Part shown: piece by piece, positions 18,404 through 27,694 of the stretch
How the letters are laid out: each line of letters starts with the position of its first letter
Numbering within the stretch: the first letter of the stretch is position 1
Source of the DNA: Pseudomonas sp. LS.1a
GTDB lineage: Bacteria; Pseudomonadota; Gammaproteobacteria; Pseudomonadales; Pseudomonadaceae
Direction: 5' to 3'
Length of the DNA stretch: 64,000 bases
Assembly (NCBI RefSeq): GCF_022533585.1
Contig: NZ_CP092827.1
Coordinates: 3,388,001-3,452,000 of the forward strand
Position numbers and translations under genes: made by a program
The notes under the pieces: generated by a model
What the model saw: the letters and a program-made list of their open reading frames with translations, nothing else
What the model was told of the DNA's origin: nothing
Databases searched by the model: none

Positions 18404-19291
18404 TTACCCCACCTCTTGCGGGCCAACACACAATTCGAGAAACCGCGCCGCCGCCCGCGACGGGGTAGCGGCATGCGGCACCAGAATGGAAAACCGCCGC
18501 ACCAACGCCTGCGGCACAACCTGCAAGCGTTGCAACGCCCCATCTTCATGCCGGATCGACATCGCCGACACAAATCCGATCCCCATCCCGGCCCGCACCG
18601 CCTCCTTCACCCCTTCCACCCCGGCAATCTCCAGCGCCACGCGCATCGCCACACCACTGCGGGCAAATGCCCGCTCGACGATCTGCCGCACACCCGAGCC
18701 GCTCTCGCGCAGCACCAACGGGTAGGCCCCCAGCGATGCCAGCGTCTGCTGGTCACTGCTCGCCAGCGGATGACCACGCGGCACGATGGCCACGATCTCG
18801 TCTTCCCGCCACGCTGTCACCGCCGTGCCCAATGGCAGTTCCTGCCCAGGCGGCCCTTCGATCAGGGCGATATCGACGCTGTCCAGCGCAGCGACGATTT
18901 CCGCCGTATTGCCGTTGGAAGTGCTCACCAGCACCTCCGGGTAGCGGGCATGGAAATCGGCAATCAGGTAGGGCAGCAGGTAACTGGCCGGCGTGGTACT
19001 GGCGCCGATGCGCAAGGTACCGCGTTCCAGCCCGCGCATGGCCTCGCGCAATGCCTGGGCCTGGCGGAAGGTTTCGCGCAGGCGCTCGGCATGGGCCAGC
19101 AACTGCTCGCCGGCTGCTGTCAGCCGTACACCACGACCGGCGCGCTGATAGAGGGGCTCGCCAAAGGCCTCCTGCAGCAGCTTGAGCTGGCCAGACACCG
19201 CTGGCTGCGACAGGTGCAGGGCCTGGGCCGCGTGGCTGATGTTGCCGTGCTCGGCGACGGTGGCGAACGTTATCAGTTGTTCTGGGGTCAT
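18404..19291 (-). CDS. LysR-family regulator (YeiE-like)
   Basis: This 295-residue LysR-type regulator starts MTPEQLITFATVAEHGNISH, with the winged helix-turn-helix in residues 1-60 (AAQALHLSQPAVSGQLKLLQ) and a periplasmic-binding-like effector domain after residue 90. It is divergent from the yeiH-type exporter, the arrangement of YeiE and YeiH in other proteobacteria, and probably controls it. The 111-bp intergenic region has two dyads that could be LysR sites. Its 3' end converges with the last gene of the nitrile cluster. Confidence 0.87.
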   Translation of the reverse strand: MTPEQLITFATVAEHGNISHAAQALHLSQPAVSGQLKLLQEAFGEPLYQRAGRGVRLTAAGEQLLAHAERLRETFRQAQALREAMRGLERGTLRIGASTTPASYLLPYLIADFHARYPEVLVSTSNGNTAEIVAALDSVDIALIEGPPGQELPLGTAVTAWREDEIVAIVPRGHPLASSDQQTLASLGAYPLVLRESGSGVRQIVERAFARSGVAMRVALEIAGVEGVKEAVRAGMGIGFVSAMSIRHEDGALQRLQVVPQALVRRFSILVPHAATPSRAAARFLELCVGPQEVG

Positions 19292-19299
19292 AATTGAAA

Positions 19300-19356
19300 A
19301 ATATCAGCTATACGGATATTTGCCATCCTAAATTACGATTTTTTATAAGCTTATAA
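19300..19356. promoter_or_regulatory. Two dyads between divergent LysR and yeiH genes
   Basis: AATATC-N9-GATATT spans 19300-19320 and is of the T-N11-A LysR-box form. TTATAAGCTTATAA at 19343-19356 is a perfect 14-bp palindrome. Both lie in an AT-rich 111-bp divergent promoter region, so they are good candidates for binding by the adjacent LysR protein. Confidence 0.5.
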
Positions 19357-19402
19357 CCAGATTAACGTAGGTCATGTCGAAATACCTTTCCGGAGGACTC
19401 AC

Positions 19403-20464
19403 ATGGCCACGGTTCCGTCCAACCCCGCCTTTGCACCTACCCTCTCCACCCGAGGGCGGCTCAATGGCATTCTGTTCGTCGCGCTTTTCGCGCTTGCGGT
19501 CACCCAGCTGGCCGCCCTGCCCGCCATCGCCAACCTGGGCATCAGCCCGCTGATCGTCGGTATCGTCGCCGGTGCGCTGTACGGCAATGCGCTGCGTGAC
19601 GGCGTACCGGCGAGCTGGGCAGCGGGCATCAACTTTTCCGCCCGCGGCCTGCTGCGCATTGCCGTGGCCTTCTTCGGCCTACGGGTAAGCCTGCAGGAAA
19701 TTGCCGAAGTCGGCTGGTCCGGGCTCATCGTGTCGCTACTGGTGGTGTCCAGCACCCTGCTGATCGGCCTGTGGTGCGGCATGAGGCTGTTCAAGCTGGA
19801 CCGCGATACCGCCCTTCTGACCGCGGCCGGCAGCGCCATCTGCGGCGCCGCCGCGGTACTGGCCTTCGAATCGGCCCTGCGCAGTGCCCCGCACAAAAGC
19901 GCCATGGCGGTTGGTAGCGTGGTGCTGTTCGGCACCCTGTCGATGTTCCTCTACCCATTGGCGATCAATGCCGGCTGGCTGCACCTGGACACCATGGGCG
20001 CCGGGCTGTTCCTCGGCGGCACCATTCACGAGGTGGCCCAGGTGGTCGGTGCGGCCAGCAACGTCAGCCCCGAGGCCACGCATATCGCCACCATCGTCAA
20101 GATGACCCGGGTGATGTTGCTGGTACCGGTACTCCTGGTGGTGGGCCTCTGGATCAGCCGCGCACGCCAGCCGGGCCAGGCACAGGGCAACGGGCGCATC
20201 GCCATGCCCTGGTTCGCCTTCGGCTTCCTCGCGCTGGTGCTGGTGAACTCGCTGCAAGTGCTGCCGGGTAGCGTGACGCAGGCGGTCAACAGCCTGGATA
20301 CCTTTGCCCTGACCATGGCCATGACCGCGCTGGGAATGGAGACGCGCTTCAGCCAGATTCGCCAGGCCGGGCCACGGGCGCTGGCGACCGGAGCGATTCT
20401 CAACCTTTGGCTGGTGTTTGGCGGCGTGGCAATTACCCTTGGCGTGCAGAGGCTGTTGGGCTGA
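19403..20464 (+). CDS. yeiH: YeiH-family putative exporter
   Basis: This 353-residue membrane protein belongs to the YeiH/UPF0324 family, with about ten hydrophobic helices. The characteristic pair of stretches is present: GLRVSLQEIAEVGWSGLIVS and the AAGSAICGAAAVLAFESAL loop, plus LGGTIHEVAQVVGA. The family is annotated as a putative sulfate exporter, with limited experimental support. It is driven by GGAGGACTCAC upstream of the ATG at 19403. Control by the divergent LysR regulator is inferred from the arrangement. Confidence 0.87.
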   Translation: MATVPSNPAFAPTLSTRGRLNGILFVALFALAVTQLAALPAIANLGISPLIVGIVAGALYGNALRDGVPASWAAGINFSARGLLRIAVAFFGLRVSLQEIAEVGWSGLIVSLLVVSSTLLIGLWCGMRLFKLDRDTALLTAAGSAICGAAAVLAFESALRSAPHKSAMAVGSVVLFGTLSMFLYPLAINAGWLHLDTMGAGLFLGGTIHEVAQVVGAASNVSPEATHIATIVKMTRVMLLVPVLLVVGLWISRARQPGQAQGNGRIAMPWFAFGFLALVLVNSLQVLPGSVTQAVNSLDTFALTMAMTALGMETRFSQIRQAGPRALATGAILNLWLVFGGVAITLGVQRLLG

Positions 20465-20478
20465 CTTGAGACCGTGCT

Positions 20479-20572
20479 GGCTTCTTCGCGGGCTTGCCCG
20501 CTCCCACAGGTACAGCGCAAACCTTGAGCGCTGCGCGGTCCCTGTGGGAGCGGGCAAGCCCGCGAAGAAGCC
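20479..20572. repeat. Paired REP palindrome
   Basis: GGCTTCTTCGCGGGCTTGCC then GCTCCCACAGG is inverted at the right end as CCTGTGGGAGC and CGCGAAGAAGCC. Compared with the copies at 1471 and 43232, the outer base pairs vary together (CTTC/GAAG for CTCT/AGAG), as expected for a conserved stem. It follows yeiH and precedes ppnN. Confidence 0.85.
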
Positions 20573-20674
20573 AACCGGGTCTCAAGCTTTTTCCACTCCC
20601 CCCTCGTTGCCGCCCGCATTTCTCGGTATGGTGTTGTCAAAGAAGGATGTTTTACCCGCACAGGAAAGACTTAG

Positions 20675-22048
20675 ATGCCTCAACGCCATGTCATCAATGC
20701 ATCCGTCAGCCCCAAAGGCAGCCTGGAGACGCTGTCACAACGTGAAGTGCAGCAACTGAGTGAAGTCGGTACCGGTAGCCTTTACACCCTGTTCCGCCAG
20801 TGCGCCCTGGCCATCCTCAACACCGGCGCCCATGTCGATAATGCCAAGACCATCCTCGAGGCCTATCAGGACTTCGAGGTGCGTATTCATCAACAGGACC
20901 GCGGCGTGCGCCTGGAGCTGCTGAATGCCCCGGCCGACGCCTTCGTCGATGGCGAAATGATCGCCAGTACCCGTGAAATGCTGTTCAGCGCCCTGCGCGA
21001 CATCGTCTACACCGAAAGCGAGCTGGCCAGCCAGCGCATCGACCTGGAAAGCTCCCAGGGCATCACCGACTATGTCTTCCACCTGCTGCGCAACGCCCGC
21101 ACCCTGCGCCCGGGCGTGGAGCCGAAGATGGTGGTGTGCTGGGGTGGCCATTCGATCAGCAGCGAGGAATACCAGTACACCAAGAAGGTCGGCCACGAGC
21201 TGGGCCTGCGCAAGCTGGACGTGTGCACCGGCTGCGGCCCGGGCGTGATGAAGGGCCCGATGAAGGGCGCCACCATTGCCCATGCCAAGCAGCGCATGCA
21301 CGGCAGCCGCTACCTGGGCCTGACCGAGCCGGGCATCATCGCCGCCGAAGCGCCCAACCCGATCGTCAACGAACTGGTGATCCTGCCGGACATCGAGAAG
21401 CGCCTGGAGGCCTTCGTCCGTGTCGGCCACGGCATCATCATCTTCCCGGGGGGGGCCGGCACGGCCGAGGAGTTCCTCTACCTGCTGGGTATCCTCATGC
21501 ACCCGGACAACCAGAACCTGCCGTTCCCGGTGATACTCACCGGCCCGCGCAGCGCCGAGCCGTACCTGCAACAGTTGCACGCCTTCGTGGGCGCCACCCT
21601 GGGTGAAGCGGCGCACCGTCTGTACGAGATCATCATCGACGACCCGGCGGAAGTCGCCCGGCACATGGTCGAAGGGCTCAAGGCGGTGAAGCAGTTCCGC
21701 CGCGAGCGCAACGATGCCTTCCACTTCAACTGGCTACTGAAGATCGAGGAGAGCTTCCAGCGCCCGTTCGACCCAACCCACCAGGCCATGGCCGACCTGG
21801 ACCTGCGCCGCGAATTGCCGGCCCACGAACTGGCCGCCAACCTGCGCCGGGCGTTTTCCGGCATCGTCGCCGGCAACGTGAAGGACAAGGGCATCCGCCT
21901 GATCGAGGAACACGGGCCGTATCAGATCCGTGGCGACAGCGCCGTGCTGGACCCACTGGGCCGGTTGTTGCAGGCGTTCGTCGACCAGCATCGGATGAAG
22001 TTGCCTGGTGGCGCGGCGTATGTACCGTGCTACCAGGTGGTGACCTGA
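20675..22048 (+). CDS. ppnN: Nucleotide 5'-monophosphate nucleosidase PpnN (YgdH)
   Basis: This 457-residue protein matches the three-part architecture of PpnN: an N-terminal regulatory domain, a central LOG-like Rossmann domain (VCWGGHSISSEEYQYTKKVG, CTGCGPGVMKGPMKGA and the IFPGGAGTAEEFLYLLG nucleotide site), and a C-terminal extension. The enzyme splits purine and pyrimidine monophosphates to base plus ribose 5-phosphate and, in Escherichia coli, is stimulated by (p)ppGpp. An AGGAAAGA lies 8 bases before the ATG. The length agrees with the family. Confidence 0.92.
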   Translation: MPQRHVINASVSPKGSLETLSQREVQQLSEVGTGSLYTLFRQCALAILNTGAHVDNAKTILEAYQDFEVRIHQQDRGVRLELLNAPADAFVDGEMIASTREMLFSALRDIVYTESELASQRIDLESSQGITDYVFHLLRNARTLRPGVEPKMVVCWGGHSISSEEYQYTKKVGHELGLRKLDVCTGCGPGVMKGPMKGATIAHAKQRMHGSRYLGLTEPGIIAAEAPNPIVNELVILPDIEKRLEAFVRVGHGIIIFPGGAGTAEEFLYLLGILMHPDNQNLPFPVILTGPRSAEPYLQQLHAFVGATLGEAAHRLYEIIIDDPAEVARHMVEGLKAVKQFRRERNDAFHFNWLLKIEESFQRPFDPTHQAMADLDLRRELPAHELAANLRRAFSGIVAGNVKDKGIRLIEEHGPYQIRGDSAVLDPLGRLLQAFVDQHRMKLPGGAAYVPCYQVVT

Positions 22049-22075
22049 TTCGCCATTGTTGCTGTTGCTTCGGCT

Positions 22076-22117
22076 TTTGCTTCTAAGCGCGCGACAGTTC
22101 AAGCGCTCAGAAGCAAA
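22076..22117. terminator. Stem-loop between convergent ppnN and GGDEF genes
   Basis: TTTGCTTCTAAGCGC pairs with GCGCTCAGAAGCAAA across a 12-base loop, giving a 15-bp stem with one mismatch. It lies between the 3' ends of two converging genes and could stop transcription from both sides, though neither side carries a clean T-run. Confidence 0.45.
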
Positions 22118-22136
22118 GGCAAAGGCAAAACTGCTA

Positions 22137-23300
22137 CTAGCTCAGGTCGGCCATCGGCCGTTCGACGAAGCGGATACTGTCGCGCCCTCCGCGCTTGGAC
22201 TGGTACAACGCCACATCCCCCTGCTCGATCAACGCCGCCAGGCTCGCCGGCGGCTGGTCGAACAGGTTGGCGCCGATACTCAAGGTGACCGGCTGCGGCG
22301 TAGGCACCGTCTTGCTGGCAAACTGCTGGAACTGTTCGCGCAACAACCCACCCAGCTCCATGATCCGCTCGCTGCTCGCACCACACAGCAGAATGACGAA
22401 CTCATCACCGCCCAGCCGCGCCGCCAGCGAGCGCTCGGGCAGCACCGTGCGTATCATCTCGCTCAAGGCAATCAGCAAGCGGTCCCCTGCAACATGCCCG
22501 TGCAGGTCGTTGACCAGCTTGAAATTGTCGATGTCGATCAGCAGCAAGGCCCCGGGCTGAGCCGGGCTCACTTCCTTGAAGAAAGGCCCCGCCCGCACCT
22601 CCAGCGCGCGCCGGTTGTACAGCGCAGTCAACGGATCACGGGCTGCCAGCCGGGCAATACGCACCTCGCGCCGGTAGCGCACAGTGCCGGTCATCGACAA
22701 GGCAATCAGCATGATCGCCATCGCGCCTTCGACCAAGGACACCTGAATGATCAGCCCGCCGAAGGTGGCCAGGTCAATCAGCGTACCTGGTGTGATCGCA
22801 ATGATCGCCTTGGCCACATAGAACAAGCCGTGAACCAGCAATACATAGCGCAACTGCACAGCGCCAACACTCAGCGACTTGCCATGCGGCCGCAACAGCC
22901 AACTGGCCTTGAGCGTCAACAGCGCCACCAGCAACGAGTTGACCATCAGCATCACCTTCGACCACTGCGGCCCCACAGGCAACAGCAGCAAGGCGAACCA
23001 CACCAGCACGACCGACAACCAGATACGCGACAGCCGCATTTGGGTAAAGCGCAACACCCCTGCCAGGAAGAACCAGTGCGCCACCACCAGCAAGCCGTTG
23101 GCGAACCAGATACCAATCAGCAACAAGCCGATGCCGCGCAGCAAGGCCAGGGTGGAACCCATCGTGATGGTGGCAAAGCCTGCGCTCCAGAACAGCAGCG
23201 ATGGCTCGCGAACGCTGCGCCACTCGATCGCCAGATACAATGCAGCTGCGGCAGCCAGGGCGATCGAGATAGTCAGCATCGTGGGTGGGTCAAGCGCCAT
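22137..23300 (-). CDS. Membrane diguanylate cyclase (GGDEF)
   Basis: This 387-residue protein has six or seven hydrophobic helices in residues 1-205 and a C-terminal GGDEF domain that makes cyclic di-GMP. The active site is intact: LLIDIDNFKLVNDLHGHVAG and ARLGGDEFVILL. The inhibitory I-site RxxD expected five residues ahead of GGDEF is replaced by PERS, so product inhibition is probably absent. The N-terminal module is an unassigned membrane sensor. No ribosome site is strong; the ATG at 23300 was kept because the next ATG is within the first helix region. Its neighbour on the same strand is another c-di-GMP protein. Confidence 0.87.
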   Translation of the reverse strand: MALDPPTMLTISIALAAAAALYLAIEWRSVREPSLLFWSAGFATITMGSTLALLRGIGLLLIGIWFANGLLVVAHWFFLAGVLRFTQMRLSRIWLSVVLVWFALLLLPVGPQWSKVMLMVNSLLVALLTLKASWLLRPHGKSLSVGAVQLRYVLLVHGLFYVAKAIIAITPGTLIDLATFGGLIIQVSLVEGAMAIMLIALSMTGTVRYRREVRIARLAARDPLTALYNRRALEVRAGPFFKEVSPAQPGALLLIDIDNFKLVNDLHGHVAGDRLLIALSEMIRTVLPERSLAARLGGDEFVILLCGASSERIMELGGLLREQFQQFASKTVPTPQPVTLSIGANLFDQPPASLAALIEQGDVALYQSKRGGRDSIRFVERPMADLS

Positions 23301-23402
23301 ATATGGATTGGCCTATCTGGTTAACGAGGAAACGGCCCGATTGTATGTGCTTGTGATGACTTTTCAGAGGGACGATGCACGTTTGTCCGAAAATCCCCCG
23401 CT

Positions 23403-25952
23403 TTACCGGGACATACCCCGATCTTCGGCCTCAACCGTGGTCATCAGACGCATCAATACCTGGTTTTCCACTGGCCTGCTCAGCAGGTAGCCCTGCACCT
23501 CATGGCACTGGTCGTCGCTGAGCAAGGCCAGCTGCTCCGAGGTCTCTACCCCTTCAGCAGTGACCGTCATGCCCATCGCATTGCCCAGGTTGATGATAGC
23601 CTGCACCACGCTGCGATCACTGCTGCTCATGCCCAGCGACTGGACGAAACGCTTGTCGATCTTGATGCTGTCGAACGGGTATGTGCGCAGGTAGCCCAGC
23701 GAAGAATAGCCAGTACCGAAGTCATCCATGTTAAGCCGCACCCCCAGTTCCTTCAGCGCATTCATGGTCTGCAGGGCGCCTTCGACGTCGTTGAGCATGA
23801 CGTTCTCGGTAATTTCCAGCTCCAGGCGATGGGCAGGCAGACCGGTTTGTCGAAGTGCGTCGGCCACATCACAGACCACATCGCTGCGGCTGAACTGCGC
23901 CGGGGACATGTTGACCGAGACCATGATCTCGAGCGGCCAGCCACGGGCCAGTTGGCAGGCCTCCTGAAGCACCCAGTTGCCCAGCAGCACTATCAGGTCG
24001 GACTCCTCGGCCAGAGCGATGAAGCGGTCTGGCCGTAGCAGGCCGAGCCGTGGATGTTGCCAGCGCACCAGCGCCTCGGCGGAGGCCACCGTCACGCCAT
24101 CGACCTTGTAGCGCGGCTGGAAGTGCAGGCGCAATTCGCCGCGCGCGATGCCTTCGCGCAGCTCACGCTCCAGTTCGCGCTTTTCCAGCAATGCCGAGTT
24201 CAGCTGTGCCGAGAAGTACCGCCAGGTATGCTTGCCGGCCTGTTTCGCACTGTACAAGGCGACATCGGCATAACGGATCAGGTCACCGGGTAGCCCGGAA
24301 TACTCGGCGGACAACACCACCCCGAGACTGGCCCCGACCTGCACCTTGTGTTGCTCGAAGGTGATCGGGCGCTTCAGGGTTTCGATGACCCGCGCGCAAA
24401 AGCGGTCCACCTCGTCATGCTTGCCTGGCCGCGTCAGCACGATGACGAACTCGTCTCCGCCCAACCTCGCCACCAGGTCGGTGTCCCGGGTCACTTGCCC
24501 AAGCCGATGGGCGACTTCGATCAGCACGGCGTCCCCGGCCGGGTGGCCGAGGCTGTCATTGATAGGCTTGAAATTGTCCAGGTCGAGCATCAGCAAAGCC
24601 AGTTCCGCTTGCCTGGCGTCTTCAAGGAAGCGGAACAGCTTGTTGCGGTTGGGCAGGCCGGTGAGCGCATCATGCAGCGACAGGTGCTGGATCTGCGCGT
24701 GGGCGGCCACTTCGTCGGTGATATCGGTACAGGTACCCCGGAACCCCTGGCAGGTCTTGTGTTCGATGATGGCCTTGGCGGCGACCCGGCACTCTCGCCG
24801 TTGTTCATGTCGATCATGGTATTGGCAGCGCAAGGTACCGGTCGCCTCGCTGCTGGCAAGGCCATGCAACCAGGTATCGACCTGACTGGTATCACAGGCG
24901 AACAGTTCGCTGACAGGGCGTTGCAACCAGCGCTCCGGTGCATGCCCGGTAAGCTCGGCAAAACGCGGTGACAGGTAGGTCAGTTGCTGCTGCGCGTCAG
25001 TTTCCCAGATCCAGTCCGACGCTGCCTCGGCGACAGCCTTGAAGCGTGCTTCACTGGCCTCCAGCGCCACCTTGGAAACGGCCAGCTCGCGGTGACTGCG
25101 GTCGATACCGGCACTGGCACGCATGGCATAGCGGGCAAACAAGGCCATCACCAGGGCGATGATCAGCAACGCCAGGGCCAGGGGAAACAAGACCGTGTGA
25201 AGCAGCTCGGTTCCTGGCTGCTCGATATGCCAGGTCAGCGCGTAGCCACTCTCCTCCAGAGGCAGACGCCCCTGGTCTGGATGCACCTGGGAAGCCGCCG
25301 CGACAGTAAAGCCCGACAGCCCGGCAGTGCGCTGCAACTGCCCGAGCACCGCCGGGCTGAGCACCCGCACGAACACAAGTACCGCACCGGATGTCGGCGG
25401 CGGTTGCCCGGTTGAAGGCGGGCGGATGATGGCCGAGGTGTAAAGCGCCGGCTGGCCGTCGAACAGCAGGTAACCGGACGCAGCCTGTTCCTGCTGCACC
25501 GCCCGCCGCGCCCGCTGCAGTACCTGGGCGCTGCTGGTGCTGTGACGGTCAAAGCCTTGTTCGCTGAGGCGACCTTGCAGCATGGCGTAGTGGGTGCCGT
25601 CGTCATCGAGCACGAAGACCCCTTCATAGCCATCGGCGCTATACAGCGTAGCGCCGAGGTTATCCTCGTCATAGGCCCAATGTCGGTCCACCAGCCCTGC
25701 CAGGTGGTCATAAGCGGCTTGCCAGACGGCATAGGCCACCAGATAGTTGCGGTCGGTCTTCTGCAGCTGGGTCAGCGCCGACTCGGCGTGAAAGCGACTC
25801 TGAGACCGCTCGCGCTCGTCCAGCGCCCCGGCGATGCGGTACAAGGAAACAAGGCCCAGAAGTAATATCACCAACAGCAGGCTGGAAAAGACCAGCGTCA
25901 ACTGCCGAACCACCTGACTGCGCGACGAATTACTATCGAAGCTTGCATCCAT
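23403..25952 (-). CDS. CHASE4-PAS-GGDEF-EAL cyclic di-GMP protein
   Basis: This 849-residue inner-membrane protein has two hydrophobic helices (about 18-38 and 255-277) bracketing a periplasmic CHASE4-type sensor (WQAAYDHLAGLVDRHWAYDE). A PAS domain follows at about 300-420, then GGDEF (ARLGGDEFVIVL) with an intact I-site RDTD, then EAL (SAEALVRWQHPRLGLLRPDR and MDDFGTGYSSLGYL). All phosphodiesterase metal ligands I looked for appear present, so both synthesis and breakdown of cyclic di-GMP are possible. The signal sensed is unknown. It lies 103 bp ahead of the other GGDEF gene on the same strand but is probably transcribed alone. Confidence 0.9.
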   Translation of the reverse strand: MDASFDSNSSRSQVVRQLTLVFSSLLLVILLLGLVSLYRIAGALDERERSQSRFHAESALTQLQKTDRNYLVAYAVWQAAYDHLAGLVDRHWAYDEDNLGATLYSADGYEGVFVLDDDGTHYAMLQGRLSEQGFDRHSTSSAQVLQRARRAVQQEQAASGYLLFDGQPALYTSAIIRPPSTGQPPPTSGAVLVFVRVLSPAVLGQLQRTAGLSGFTVAAASQVHPDQGRLPLEESGYALTWHIEQPGTELLHTVLFPLALALLIIALVMALFARYAMRASAGIDRSHRELAVSKVALEASEARFKAVAEAASDWIWETDAQQQLTYLSPRFAELTGHAPERWLQRPVSELFACDTSQVDTWLHGLASSEATGTLRCQYHDRHEQRRECRVAAKAIIEHKTCQGFRGTCTDITDEVAAHAQIQHLSLHDALTGLPNRNKLFRFLEDARQAELALLMLDLDNFKPINDSLGHPAGDAVLIEVAHRLGQVTRDTDLVARLGGDEFVIVLTRPGKHDEVDRFCARVIETLKRPITFEQHKVQVGASLGVVLSAEYSGLPGDLIRYADVALYSAKQAGKHTWRYFSAQLNSALLEKRELERELREGIARGELRLHFQPRYKVDGVTVASAEALVRWQHPRLGLLRPDRFIALAEESDLIVLLGNWVLQEACQLARGWPLEIMVSVNMSPAQFSRSDVVCDVADALRQTGLPAHRLELEITENVMLNDVEGALQTMNALKELGVRLNMDDFGTGYSSLGYLRTYPFDSIKIDKRFVQSLGMSSSDRSVVQAIINLGNAMGMTVTAEGVETSEQLALLSDDQCHEVQGYLLSRPVENQVLMRLMTTVEAEDRGMSR

Positions 25953-26117
25953 TCAATGGGCGCCTTTTGCCATGTCTACAGGAATGACTGGTGGTGATTG
26001 GGGGTGATCGGTCCAACCGACGACTGGCCGTGGTGAGCCTGGTGGCCAAAGGCGGGCCGTCGGTTTCCGCATCACGAACAACCAGCCATCATCAAGGTTG
26101 TGCTTGCGCAGTACTCC

Positions 26118-27446
26118 TCAGAGTACCCGCTTGATCAGCGGCTCCAGCCGGCTATAGCGCAGCCGCCGCAGGAACTTGCGCACCTCCTTGGGGTGCTCGG
26201 TCCTGACCCCCAGCGCCTCTGCCGAACCAATCTTCGGCGCATGCCGGCGCAGTTCGGCCAACTCTGCTTCCCGTGGCGCCAGCCATTGCCCCTGTGGGTC
26301 ATCGATCAGCAAGCCGTTCTCCAGGTCCAGGTTGAAGCCGCGCGGGTTCAGGTTGTTACCGGTCAGCAGCGAATAACGCTGGTCGATCCACACGCCCTTG
26401 GCATGGAAGGTATGCCCGGGATCGTTCCAGATCCGCACCTGCAGCTGGCCACTGGCAATCGCGGCGTGGCGACGTCGGGTGAAGGCGCGCAGATTGTCTT
26501 CGTACAGGTAGGGTAGCGCACCGCTGGCACTGAACGGCTCGCCGGGGGCGATATAGAAGTCGTTGGCCGTCCGGTCACCAACGATCAGCTCCACCCGCAC
26601 GCCACGCGCCAGCGCATGGTCGAGCTCGCGCATCAGCACCCGGGGCGGGTTGAAATACGGCGTGCTGATGATGACCTGCGTACGCGCCGCCGCCAGCAGG
26701 GTGCACAACGCCCGGTTCAGCGGGTTGCCACGGCCCACACCCAACAGCGGGATCACCCGCAGGCCCTGCCCCGCCACGCTGGCGGGTGCCTCATAGGCCA
26801 TGCGCCGCAGCCGCGCGCGCAAGCGCCGGATGTCGCCGCGCAGGCTGCGGGTAGAGGGTGGCGCCGGCAGGTCGAGGCGCGGTGTGGCGGTGTGGTGCAG
26901 CAGGCGTCGCACCAGGTCGACCATGGCGTCGGCCAGCGCCGGCGACTGGAACAGGTGGTAACGGTCCAGGCGGTAGCGGTCGAAACGGTGCAGGTACACG
27001 TTGTTCAGGCTGGCACCGGTGTAGATCACGCAGTCGTCGATGATACTGCCCTTAAGGTGCAACACGCCGAACAGCTCGCGGGTCTGCACCGGTACGCCGT
27101 GGATGACGATGTCCAGCCCATGGTGCTGGCGCTGGGCCTGGTACCAGGCGGCATTACCCGGCTGGCGCCCGGCGCCCAGCAGGCCGCGCCGGGCACGGAA
27201 CCAGTCGACCACGATGGTGATTTCCAGCTCCGGCCGCGCGGCCTTGGCCTGGTACAGGGCATCCAGCACTTCCTGGCCGGCCTCGTCTTCCTGCAGGTAC
27301 AGCGCGACGATGACGATGCGCCGGGTTGCGGCGCGGATGCGCTCGAGCAGGCAGACGCGGTAGGCCTTGGCATCGGGCAGCACCTGGATGGACTCGGCCG
27401 CCATGGCGAAGCCTGGCAATGCCGCCAGCATGGATTCGGGGTTCAC
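26118..27446 (-). CDS. pssA: Phosphatidylserine synthase, PLD type
   Basis: This 442-residue member of the phospholipase D superfamily matches the Gram-negative CDP-diacylglycerol-serine O-phosphatidyltransferase PssA, which makes phosphatidylserine for phosphatidylethanolamine synthesis. Two HKD-type motifs are seen: HLKGSIIDD and HAKGVWIDQRYSLLTGNN. The basic C-terminus (RKFLRRLRYSRLEPLIKRVL) fits the peripheral membrane and ribosome association known for the family. The start is GTG at 27446, supported by AAGGTG eight bases upstream; the first in-frame ATG lies five codons on. A 165-bp gap to the GGDEF-EAL gene downstream holds only a small GTACTC/GAGTAC hairpin at the stop. Confidence 0.88.
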   Translation of the reverse strand: MNPESMLAALPGFAMAAESIQVLPDAKAYRVCLLERIRAATRRIVIVALYLQEDEAGQEVLDALYQAKAARPELEITIVVDWFRARRGLLGAGRQPGNAAWYQAQRQHHGLDIVIHGVPVQTRELFGVLHLKGSIIDDCVIYTGASLNNVYLHRFDRYRLDRYHLFQSPALADAMVDLVRRLLHHTATPRLDLPAPPSTRSLRGDIRRLRARLRRMAYEAPASVAGQGLRVIPLLGVGRGNPLNRALCTLLAAARTQVIISTPYFNPPRVLMRELDHALARGVRVELIVGDRTANDFYIAPGEPFSASGALPYLYEDNLRAFTRRRHAAIASGQLQVRIWNDPGHTFHAKGVWIDQRYSLLTGNNLNPRGFNLDLENGLLIDDPQGQWLAPREAELAELRRHAPKIGSAEALGVRTEHPKEVRKFLRRLRYSRLEPLIKRVL

Positions 27447-27548
27447 AAACGATCACCTTCTGTGTGCAATCACTGTTGTGCATCAGCTTGCACAGGAAGA
27501 TCGAAATGGTCCAGCCCCCGGAGAGCATGGGGCTGGTCTCCCCCGCAA

Positions 27549-27562
27549 AAGTTGTACAACTT
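27549..27562. promoter_or_regulatory. Perfect 14-bp palindrome AAGTTGTACAACTT
   Basis: The palindrome lies in the 248-bp divergent region between pssA and the RRDWE-repeat gene and contains TTGTACAA, a core common in GntR-family operators. A separate hairpin at 27511-27536, CCAGCCCC pairing with GGGGCTGG over ten bases, lies closer to pssA. Neither has an assigned binding protein here. Confidence 0.4.
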
Positions 27563-27694
27563 GTTGCCGCTGCGAACTTTTTCCCGTTTACCGGTCTATG
27601 TGGGAGGCACAGAAAGGTAGCGGGACGCGAGACAAGGTTCGCCGACCACCTGCTGGCCAGATGGCTCAATTGTTATCAGAGGTTGGCTTCGCTC

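Noticed and set aside
20479..20572. Possible CRISPR-like repeat from the repeated palindromes
   Set aside because: The units are single inverted pairs spread through the window, not regularly spaced direct repeats with spacers, and there are no cas genes.
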